A stretch of 19,958 nt of DNA, taken from NCBI GenBank assembly GCA_023484645.1, contig JAMCZZ010000035.1, positions 1 to 19,958 of the forward strand, read 5' to 3'. Position 1 is the stretch's first letter; the number at the start of each line of letters is the position of its first letter. The notes under the pieces are model-generated. The model was not told where the DNA came from. It made no database searches and saw only the letters and a list, made by a program, of their open reading frames with translations. The stretch is from Patescibacteria group bacterium (GTDB taxonomy: Bacteria; Patescibacteria; UBA1384; XYA2-FULL-43-10; 1-14-0-10-43-13). Of this stretch, positions 13,400 to 19,958 are shown piece by piece. The position numbers were made by a program, and so were the translations under genes.

Positions 13400-14215
13400 T
13401 TACTTATAGTATGCCCAGCCGTCAATTCGCAGATCTACATATTCATGCACTTGGTCTCTTTTGGCGACTAGAACCTGTTTTAAATTATCCAACTGCTTAG
13501 CACTCGACCGCAAAGAGCTGAATTTAACGTAAAATCCAGCTTCGGTATTTAAGTTAATATCAAACGTTGTCTGATTTATCTCAAAATCTTTCGGTTTAAT
13601 ATTTGTTACATTGAAAAATTGACTGTAAATATTTGTTATGAAAGCTACAAAACTGGGTGAAAGCAAATTTGCGCCCGTTTCAACCGGAATGTTTTTCTTG
13701 TCGATGACTCTTGGAAAATCATACATTTCACCTGGATCGATTTTTTTTGCAACATAACCTTGAGTACTGATTAGATAGCTTGAATCGCCCGACTGCCAGA
13801 TCAATTTTCCCTCATGCTCAAGAACAACTATTTTTACGGCATCAGGCAAACCTCTGAATATTTCTACGTTTTTGATTTCCGGATTGTTTTTGAGAATTTC
13901 TTTTTTAGTTTTAGATACTCCAAAAAGCAAAATATTACTATGCTTTGGTACTGAATCCGCAATTTTTTCGGAAGGAACCATTTTATTACCTTCCACAATC
14001 ACGTCTTTAATAGTAAACTTTGTAGAAAAAAAGAGGTAATAAATTAAGAATAAAATAATTCCAATAATAAAAATCATTTTTATTGGAATTTTAGGAAAAT
14101 GAAACTCTTTTTCAGTTTTTATTTTTCCACCGCTAAAAATAGAAGGCGTCCGATATTTTCTATACCCTTCATAAGATGATGAATTTAAATAATTTTTTTT
14201 ACGTCTTTTTACCAC
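13400..14215 (-). CDS. ftsQ: Cell division protein FtsQ/DivIB
   Basis: Bitopic divisome protein that links FtsB/FtsL and septal synthesis to the ring. 271 residues. A basic cytoplasmic tail (1-44) is followed by a transmembrane helix (about 45-63). The POTRA domain spans about 66-135, beginning FTIKDVIVEGNKMVPSEKI. The FtsQ domain ends in the family-typical YVDLRIDGWAYYK. The start is GTG 14215, overlapping the end of murB by 7 bases, with AGGA only 2 bases upstream. It is the last gene of the cluster here: ftsA and ftsZ, which often follow, are not present, and a convergent foreign gene comes next. Confidence 0.92.
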   Translation of the reverse strand: MVKRRKKNYLNSSSYEGYRKYRTPSIFSGGKIKTEKEFHFPKIPIKMIFIIGIILFLIYYLFFSTKFTIKDVIVEGNKMVPSEKIADSVPKHSNILLFGVSKTKKEILKNNPEIKNVEIFRGLPDAVKIVVLEHEGKLIWQSGDSSYLISTQGYVAKKIDPGEMYDFPRVIDKKNIPVETGANLLSPSFVAFITNIYSQFFNVTNIKPKDFEINQTTFDINLNTEAGFYVKFSSLRSSAKQLDNLKQVLVAKRDQVHEYVDLRIDGWAYYK

Positions 14216-15153
14216 TTTCCTATATATTCAACTTCTTCTTCTAAATCCACATTGAAGCGATCTTTTACTGAATCCTTTGCTTTCTCTGCCAACTTTCTAA
14301 CATCGGAAGCAGATGCATTTTTCCGGTTAACTAAAAAGTTAGCATGCTGTTTTGAGAAAGCAGCTCCTCCCATTTTTAACTTTTTTGCTCCTGATTTGTC
14401 TAGCAGATATCCAGCAGTAGTTTCTGAATTTGTATCGGGATTCTTGAAAAAACTACCGGCACTTTTTTCATTAAGAGGTTGAGAATCTTTCTTCTTGGCC
14501 ATATTTTGCTGCATTAGGCCAAGAATTTCATCCTTTCTCCTTCTCACCAATTGCAGCTTAACTGTTAAGATGATCGGCTTAAATTTTTCTGAATTGAAAT
14601 CAGTTTTTAATTTAGATGATCTATAGGCAAAATTAAACCATTCGCAAGGTTTATTAACTACTATAGTTGTTTTATCTTCTTTAGGTAAAAGCAAAATCAC
14701 CGATTTAACAAAATCTCCAATTTCGTAGCCAAAAGCGCCAGCATTGCCATAAACAGCTCCGCCAACTGTTCCAGGAACTCCGAAGAGAAATTCCAACCCG
14801 CCTAAATCTCTGCTAGCTGCAAGATTAATTAGCTTGCCTATGCTTACTCCAGAATCCACTATCACTTGTGAGTTATCTCCGCTAAAAGCAACATTGTTGG
14901 ATTCATTCTTTATTACTATCCCCGGAAAACCTGAGTCAGAAGGAATAACATTATAACCTCCACCCAAAACAAAATATGGCACCTTGAGTTCATGCGCCAG
15001 CATGATGCATTTTGCGAGTTGATCAATGTTCTTTGCCACATAAAAGAAATCAGCCACACCACCAACACCAATGCTTACGAAATCGCGTAAACAAACATTC
15101 TTTTTTAAATCCTCGCCAAGTTCTTTTTCTAAAGTATTTTCAATATCAGACAT
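14209..15153 (-). CDS. murB: UDP-N-acetylenolpyruvoylglucosamine reductase
   Basis: FAD-dependent, NADPH-using enzyme that reduces enolpyruvyl-UDP-GlcNAc to UDP-MurNAc, the second committed step of peptidoglycan synthesis. 314 residues. FAD-binding motifs are LGGGYNVIPSD (63-73) and GVPGTVGGAVYGNAGAFG (125-142). The substrate-side motif is YRSS (177-180, with R178). The catalytic serine sits in SAGSFFKNP (S234), and the C-terminal acidic group EEEVEY (305-310) supplies the last catalytic Glu. QHANFLVN (269-276) is also typical. ATG 15153 immediately follows the murC stop, with AAGGA upstream. Its 3' end overlaps ftsQ. Confidence 0.96.
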   Translation of the reverse strand: MSDIENTLEKELGEDLKKNVCLRDFVSIGVGGVADFFYVAKNIDQLAKCIMLAHELKVPYFVLGGGYNVIPSDSGFPGIVIKNESNNVAFSGDNSQVIVDSGVSIGKLINLAASRDLGGLEFLFGVPGTVGGAVYGNAGAFGYEIGDFVKSVILLLPKEDKTTIVVNKPCEWFNFAYRSSKLKTDFNSEKFKPIILTVKLQLVRRRKDEILGLMQQNMAKKKDSQPLNEKSAGSFFKNPDTNSETTAGYLLDKSGAKKLKMGGAAFSKQHANFLVNRKNASASDVRKLAEKAKDSVKDRFNVDLEEEVEYIGKW

Positions 15154-16425
15154 CTAAGATCCTTTTTCTATTTTTAAAAGCTCATCTTCTATTCGATAAA
15201 CAGGAGGAATGCCAATCGTTAAAAGCACAGACTTGTCGTCCAGGATCCCGCTCAAATATTCAACAATTTGGGCATCTGTTTCATAAAACTTTGCAATATT
15301 GTTCTTTGCGTTTATTAAATCAACGATATCTTTAGAGTCGACGTCCAGTTTTTCATCTCTTCCTGGAACTAAAAAAATCGGTTTAATGATAATCTCATCA
15401 GCACCATTAAAAGCTTGCGCAAAATCGTTCAAAAAAGGCTTAATTCTCTTATACTGATGCGGCCAAAAAACAACAATTTTTTTCTTGTTCGGATATTTTT
15501 CGCTTAATGCTTCTAGCGTAGATTTAATCTCAGTCGGATGATGACCATAATCATCAACTAAATCAGCCCCGTTAAAATTTCCTTTATTTTCAAACCTACG
15601 ATGAGCCCCTTTGAAAACTTTTAAAACCTGCTCTGAAATTTTCCTGTCAATTTTCAGGTAATCGCATAGAGCAACCGCGGCCAAAGCATTTAGAACATTA
15701 TGCTTGCCTGGTATTGATAAATTAAAATCCAATTTTTTATATTCAGAAGAGGAAAAGCCATAATAAATAACTTTTGCCTTTGTGCCTACTTTTGATAAAA
15801 CATCTTTAATATTATCATCGTCCTCACAAGCCACAATTAAGCCATCATCCGGCACATGATCGATGTACTCAATAAAAGTTTTTTTAATCTCCGGAAGACC
15901 GCCGGAATAAGTGTCTAAATGCTCTTCTTCTATATTAGTTAACACTAAAATTTTTGGATAAAAATCGAGAAACGCTCTATCATATTCACACGCTTCCATA
16001 ACAAACCAAGAAGACTTACCAAATCGCAGAACCCCGCCAAACTCCGTTAGATCTTCACCAACCAAAACTGTTGGATCAAAGTTCGCAGCAACAAGGCACA
16101 ACCCAATCATGGATGTTACTGTTGTCTTGCCATGCATCCCAGAAACAGCAATTAATTCCTTATCTTTAGTTAATTCTCCAAGCAACTCTGAACGTTTCAA
16201 GATCTTTATTCCCAATTTTTTAGCTGCTTCTACCTCAACCCAACCTTCTGAACTAGGACTAACAGCAGAAGTTCTGACAACCACATCAACATCAGAGGAA
16301 ACATTTTCTTTTTTATGCCCGCCTGTTTTTAAATCTGAACCAGAGACGACTTTCCCCTTATGTTCCAAATATTTTCTGATTCCCCGCATTGAAACGCCCT
16401 GGTCACCAATAAGATGATATTTCAT
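15154..16425 (-). CDS. murC: UDP-N-acetylmuramate--L-alanine ligase (MurC-type Mur ligase)
   Basis: ATP-dependent ligase that adds the first amino acid to UDP-MurNAc. 423 residues. The N-terminal Rossmann domain has YHLIGDQGVSMRGIRKYL (3-20), the P-loop is SGMHGKTTVTSM (95-106), and the central domain has NIEEEHLDTY (164-173). YGHHPTEI (293-300) and the C-terminal WPHQYKRIKPFL (321-332) match the MurC pattern rather than MurD, E or F. The related recycling ligase Mpl shares these motifs, but position in the cluster between murG and murB favours MurC. ATG 16425 overlaps the murG stop by 4 bases (ATGA), with GAGGA 5 bases upstream. A little shorter than E. coli MurC (491). Confidence 0.92.
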   Translation of the reverse strand: MKYHLIGDQGVSMRGIRKYLEHKGKVVSGSDLKTGGHKKENVSSDVDVVVRTSAVSPSSEGWVEVEAAKKLGIKILKRSELLGELTKDKELIAVSGMHGKTTVTSMIGLCLVAANFDPTVLVGEDLTEFGGVLRFGKSSWFVMEACEYDRAFLDFYPKILVLTNIEEEHLDTYSGGLPEIKKTFIEYIDHVPDDGLIVACEDDDNIKDVLSKVGTKAKVIYYGFSSSEYKKLDFNLSIPGKHNVLNALAAVALCDYLKIDRKISEQVLKVFKGAHRRFENKGNFNGADLVDDYGHHPTEIKSTLEALSEKYPNKKKIVVFWPHQYKRIKPFLNDFAQAFNGADEIIIKPIFLVPGRDEKLDVDSKDIVDLINAKNNIAKFYETDAQIVEYLSGILDDKSVLLTIGIPPVYRIEDELLKIEKGS

Positions 16426-17552
16426 AATTCCTCATACTTTATAAAAGTAACTATTTCGTCTGCAATCTTTTCAAGACCATTAATGGGAAATAAGCCGAAA
16501 GCATTACTCGCAAGTTTTTTCATTTCTTTTGGATTGATAAATAAGCGATCAATTTCAGAAGCCAATTTATCATTAACTTCATCATCATTCAATACCACCG
16601 CTGCGTTTTGCTTTTTATAAAACAATGCATTTTTTTCCTGATGGCTAGAAGATGCATGCTTGTATGGTACGGTAATAATTGGTTTTTTTAAAGCCGATAC
16701 TTCCGCTAAAGTGGTTGCGCTAGAGCGCAAAACGGCTAAATCCGACTGACTTATTGCACTCAGCATAGAATCTTTTGAATTAATGGTGGTTAACAGCTCC
16801 GTTACAAAATATGACGACTTTTTTTCCTCATCCAGCTTTGCGCGTATTTCTACAGCTTTATCATAATCCAGACTTCCAACGTGATGAATTAGATTGTATT
16901 TTTCCAGTAAACGATCTAGTGAATTAAATATCGCATTATTTATATTTCTAGACCCTTGGCTGCCACCCGTAATAAATATTACTGGCTTTTTATTTGTAAA
17001 TCCGAAATCAAACGTATGCTCCGAAAGTTCTGAAATCTCTGGACGAAGTATTTGTCCTGTAAAAAATATTTTATCTTCAAGAGTTTTGGGATAATTTTCA
17101 CTTGGAAAACCAACAAATATTTTAATGGCGTCTCTAGCTGCAATCTTATTTGAACTACCCATCACAATATCAGATTCATGTATCATGTATGGTATTTTTA
17201 AAATTTTAGCCCAAAATATTATAGGGAAAGAGACATAACCTGCTTTAGAAAAAATTAAGTCTGGCTTAACTCTCAGAATTATGAAATAAGATTTAAGAAG
17301 ACCATAAGTTAAATAAATAAACTGAGCAAGATTATCTAGAGTAAGCCTGCGATGCAGCTTCCCTGTTGTTAAAAGAATAAAATTATCAGTCTGTTTAAAA
17401 AGCTTTCGATCTAAATAAGTTTTTCCCCCGACAGTTATAATGCGAAGACCTGGGTTTAACTGTTTCAATTTTTTACCAATATTTATAAGAGGCACAATAT
17501 GTCCGCCAGTTCCACCGCCAACTAATAATATAGTTTTTTTATCTTTTTTCAC
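16422..17552 (-). CDS. murG: UDP-GlcNAc:lipid I N-acetylglucosaminyltransferase
   Basis: GT28 enzyme that adds GlcNAc to lipid I to make lipid II on the inner face of the membrane. 376 residues. The N-terminal glycine loop GGGTGGH is at 12-18. The acceptor-side motif HESDIVMG (124-131) replaces the HEQN common in proteobacteria. The donor-domain loop ITGGSQGSRN (194-203) is followed by SSATTLAEVSALKKPIITVP and SSHQEKNA near 278-314. The start is GTG 17552, overlapping the ftsW stop by 4 bases (GTGA), with AGAGGA upstream. Confidence 0.94.
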   Translation of the reverse strand: MKKDKKTILLVGGGTGGHIVPLINIGKKLKQLNPGLRIITVGGKTYLDRKLFKQTDNFILLTTGKLHRRLTLDNLAQFIYLTYGLLKSYFIILRVKPDLIFSKAGYVSFPIIFWAKILKIPYMIHESDIVMGSSNKIAARDAIKIFVGFPSENYPKTLEDKIFFTGQILRPEISELSEHTFDFGFTNKKPVIFITGGSQGSRNINNAIFNSLDRLLEKYNLIHHVGSLDYDKAVEIRAKLDEEKKSSYFVTELLTTINSKDSMLSAISQSDLAVLRSSATTLAEVSALKKPIITVPYKHASSSHQEKNALFYKKQNAAVVLNDDEVNDKLASEIDRLFINPKEMKKLASNAFGLFPINGLEKIADEIVTFIKYEEL

Positions 17553-18676
17553 TTTGATCCTCTTTTAAAACTATCTTGGGATAACTGATTTTTTGAGATG
17601 TTTACTAAAACCCCAACTGCCGCCAAAAGTATTACTAACGATGATCCGCCGTAGCTGACAAACGGCAATGGAACACCCGTCAAAGGAAGAATTGAAAACA
17701 TTGCCCCAATATTAATAAACATTTGTGATAAAAACCAAGTCGTTATGCCGCAGGCTACTAATCTAGAAAAAGTGTCAGGCACTTTTGCAGCTATTTTATA
17801 TCCACGAACGGCGATAAAAGCAAAAACTAATATTATTACGATGGCTCTCACAAAACCTAACTCTTCAGATATTATTGCGAAAATTGAATCAGTATGAGCC
17901 TCAGGTAGATATAAATACTTTTGTTTACTTTGACCAAATCCTAACCCAAGCATTCCGCCGGAGCCTATCGCAATCAAAGCATTCCTAATATGATAGCCAG
18001 CCCCCAAAGAATTATTTTCTGGGTTTAAAAAGGTTAAAAAACGTTCAAGCCTATATGGTTCAATCTTTATTGCAAGCCACAATAAGAAGCCAGCCAAACC
18101 TCCTCCTGCTGCTAACTGGTATATTGGGGCACCAGCCGCTGTAAACATAGCAGCTGATATACAAACGATAATAGCTAAAGTTCCCAGATCTTTCTGGGCC
18201 AGCATTAAAAGAGCAATTGATCCAATTATCATAATAAAGGGCCCAAACATTTTTTTAACATTATCAATTCTTTCACCCTTACTCGCAAACCATCCCGATA
18301 AATAAAATATTAAAGCTAATTTTGCAACTTCAGATGGTTGAAAAGAAAATATTCTCAAGTCTATCCACCGCCCTCCAGACTCGGTTTTTCCAATCAATAG
18401 AGGCAGGAGAAGCAAAGCAAACGTTATAAACAGCATATACCCAGATCTCTTTTGCCAAAACCTATAATCAATCGATTGAAAAATGATCCATGCAAATACC
18501 CCTATTATTAGAAACATGAGTTGTTTTTTTAAATAAAGTTTATCAGTTGCCTCATTAGTCACTTGCAGTGAATAATATTTAGAAACAGAGTAAATCATTA
18601 TCAAACCAAAAACTACTAGCGAAAAAACCGCTAGAGAAATTAAATAATCTTGTTTTACTTTTTTTATCTGACCCAT
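17549..18676 (-). CDS. ftsW: SEDS-family peptidoglycan glycosyltransferase FtsW
   Basis: Polytopic membrane protein that polymerises septal glycan from lipid II with a partner class B PBP. 375 residues with about ten hydrophobic helices. SEDS signatures are GGRWIDL (101-107), FSFQPSEVAKLALI (110-123), the conserved Asp in AQKDLGT (160-166), YLYLPEAHTDSIFAIISEELG (254-274) and PLTGVPLPFVSYGGSS (331-346). FtsW, RodA and SpoVE share these; FtsW is preferred because it lies between murD and murG, the standard dcw position. ATG 18676 is 3 bases after the murD stop, without a clear Shine-Dalgarno. Confidence 0.93.
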   Translation of the reverse strand: MGQIKKVKQDYLISLAVFSLVVFGLIMIYSVSKYYSLQVTNEATDKLYLKKQLMFLIIGVFAWIIFQSIDYRFWQKRSGYMLFITFALLLLPLLIGKTESGGRWIDLRIFSFQPSEVAKLALIFYLSGWFASKGERIDNVKKMFGPFIMIIGSIALLMLAQKDLGTLAIIVCISAAMFTAAGAPIYQLAAGGGLAGFLLWLAIKIEPYRLERFLTFLNPENNSLGAGYHIRNALIAIGSGGMLGLGFGQSKQKYLYLPEAHTDSIFAIISEELGFVRAIVIILVFAFIAVRGYKIAAKVPDTFSRLVACGITTWFLSQMFINIGAMFSILPLTGVPLPFVSYGGSSLVILLAAVGVLVNISKNQLSQDSFKRGSK

Positions 18677-18679
18677 GAT

Positions 18680-19958
18680 CTAGGATTTAGAAATTAAATT
18701 CAAAACTTCAGTCTTAAATTTTTCTCCCCTATCTTTATAATTCTTAAACATATCAAAGCTGGCACAAGCAGGTGAAAAAATAACAACATCGCCAGGTTTC
18801 GCAAGGCGTTTTGCATTGCTAACAATTTCATTTATTGAGTCCCCGCCAGAAATAATTTTTCCTTTAAAACCATTCTTTAATAGAGAATTCTTAATTTTTT
18901 GACCTTCCACGCCTATCAGTGAGACGGTCGATACATTAGATTTAGAAATAATCTGAGAAAGATCATCGAAATTTGCCCCCTTGCTGCTTCCACCCAAAAT
19001 AAGGATTTTATTTTCAGGAAAAGAATTAATAGCGGCAATGGTTGGTTCTGGATTAGTAGCATAAGAATCATTTATATATTTAACGCCGTTAATCTCTTGA
19101 ACTAGCTCCAAACGATGAGGCAATCCTTTAAATTGAGAAGCGACTTCACTAGTAACTTTTGGGGTTATCCCCAAAATATCAGCTACGATCGATGCGGCAG
19201 CAATATTTTCAAGATTATGCCGGCCGAAAAGCTTAATGTCTTTTTTATCACAAATCGTAATACTTCTATTTTTAGGGTCTAAAATTACTTGGTCATTTTT
19301 AACCGTTGCGTCTTTATTTTCTGTATGAGAAAAATATTTAATTTTAGATTTTACTTCTCTATTAAGAATATCTAAACCAAATGTCGAGTCGCTGTTTAAT
19401 ACAGCATAATCATCATTGTCTTGAAATTTTAGAATATTAATCTTTGCAAATTGATATTCGTCTTCATCTTCATGATAATCAAGATGGTCAACAGATAGGT
19501 TTGTAACAATGGCAATATGCGGACTTTTGTCCATATCCATTAACTGAAAGCTTGATAATTCAAGTATAACGATATCATCACTTTTCAACTTTGGTATCAG
19601 TGTGATAGCAGGATAACCAATATTGCCAGCAAGGTAAACCTGCGACAATTTATCATTTTTCATTTCCCATTTGTCATTTATTTTCCCATTTGTCATTTGA
19701 TCATTTGGGTTTGATTTTAAATTAGAAATTAGAAATTTTAAATTTTTCTTCACGATTTCATAGATCAATGAAGAGGTCGTTCCTTTCCCTTTAGTTCCAG
19801 TAACACCAATAATGGTAGCAGGGCACAACTTAAAAAACAGTTTGATTTGACTAGAAATAATCACTCCACTATCTCTTGCCTCTTTAAGTTTTGGATGATT
19901 TAATGAAATGCCAGGAGAACGAAATACGATGTCAAAATTAGAAAGATTATCCCAAATA
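18680..19958 (-). CDS. murD: UDP-N-acetylmuramoylalanine--D-glutamate ligase, 5' end beyond window
   Basis: ATP-dependent ligase that adds D-glutamate to UDP-MurNAc-L-alanine. The frame is open to the right edge. Upstream of an internal GTG (19864) it reads FDIVFRSPGISLNHPKL, the normal N-terminal MurD domain, so the gene continues outside the window. Numbering from 19864: P-loop GVTGTKGKGTTSS (20-32), GNIG (80-83), LELSSFQL (101-108), TNLSVDHLDYH (121-131), GRHNLENIAAA (214-224), DSYATNPEPTIAAI (266-279) and the C-terminal SPACASFDMFKNYKDRGEKF (364-383). Oddity: about 32 extra residues (41-72), rich in Asn, Lys and Asp, lie between the P-loop helix and the VYLAGNIG strand. They are encoded by a low-complexity repeat. 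First visible gene of the dcw cluster. Confidence 0.95.
   Translation of the reverse strand, partial: IWDNLSNFDIVFRSPGISLNHPKLKEARDSGVIISSQIKLFFKLCPATIIGVTGTKGKGTTSSLIYEIVKKNLKFLISNLKSNPNDQMTNGKINDKWEMKNDKLSQVYLAGNIGYPAITLIPKLKSDDIVILELSSFQLMDMDKSPHIAIVTNLSVDHLDYHEDEDEYQFAKINILKFQDNDDYAVLNSDSTFGLDILNREVKSKIKYFSHTENKDATVKNDQVILDPKNRSITICDKKDIKLFGRHNLENIAAASIVADILGITPKVTSEVASQFKGLPHRLELVQEINGVKYINDSYATNPEPTIAAINSFPENKILILGGSSKGANFDDLSQIISKSNVSTVSLIGVEGQKIKNSLLKNGFKGKIISGGDSINEIVSNAKRLAKPGDVVIFSPACASFDMFKNYKDRGEKFKTEVLNLISKS
19649..19744. repeat. AT-rich repeat inserted in frame inside murD
   Basis: TTTCCCATTTGTCATTT occurs twice, at 19663-19679 and 19682-19698 (19-base period). It is followed by a partial third copy (TCATTTG) and short AGAAATT repeats at 19724-19737. 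The segment encodes about 32 residues without counterpart in ordinary MurD and keeps the frame. I recall similar 'aatgacaaatgggaaatg' repeats between genes of CPR genomes, from memory only. Confidence 0.65.

Noticed and set aside
19862..19864. GTG at 19864 as the true murD start
   Set aside because: The frame upstream is open to the window edge and encodes the normal MurD N-terminal domain, including FRSPG.
1..19958. Alternative genetic code with TGA as glycine
   Set aside because: argS, murG and ftsW end at TGA where their families end, and no frame needs TGA read-through.

Overview
The window is AT-rich (roughly one third G+C by eye). It reads as a piece of a small-genome candidate-phylum bacterium, most likely Patescibacteria/CPR. 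The grounds are: compact operons with start/stop overlaps, few clear ribosome binding sites, a MurD with a GTKGKGTT P-loop, and short palindromic repeats inserted in frame inside conserved genes. The last sign, an in-frame PACRQAG peptide, is one I remember from CPR proteins, from memory only. TGA is used as a stop (argS, murG, ftsW), so the code is standard and the TGA=Gly CPR lineages are unlikely. I cannot assign a phylum.

Layout. (1) 1-89: the last codons of an integrase-core transposase, the right end of an insertion sequence. (2) 179-2386 (+): a membrane protein with a degenerate PP2C-like domain, coiled coil and beta-propeller, ended by a bidirectional terminator. (3) 5394-2513 (-): tyrS then argS, two aminoacyl-tRNA synthetases. 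(4) 5395-5656: a divergent control region with a MITE-like inverted repeat and two near-consensus promoters. (5) 5657-8275 (+): a class A penicillin-binding protein with a C-terminal Ig-like domain. (6) 12408-8270 (-): cupin, alpha/beta hydrolase, recJ and radA, with a repeat/hairpin element between recJ and radA. (7) 12558-13244 (+): an unrecognised gene of clearly higher G+C with its own strong Shine-Dalgarno and terminator, probably acquired. (8) 19958-13400 (-): the division and cell wall cluster murD-ftsW-murG-murC-murB-ftsQ, tightly overlapping; murD runs off the right edge.

How the genes work together. The murB, murC, murD and murG products make lipid II. FtsW (septal glycosyltransferase) and the separate class A PBP polymerise and cross-link it, and FtsQ ties this to the divisome. 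No ftsA or ftsZ follows ftsQ here. RecJ and RadA are recombination/repair proteins sharing one strand and possibly one transcript.

No gene-free stretch exceeds about 300 bases; the longest is 5395-5656. I saw no tRNA, rRNA or CRISPR array. The most unusual content is the number of different repeat elements: in-frame inserts in argS, tyrS and murD, plus structured repeats at the argS stop codon, upstream of the PBP gene and between recJ and radA.
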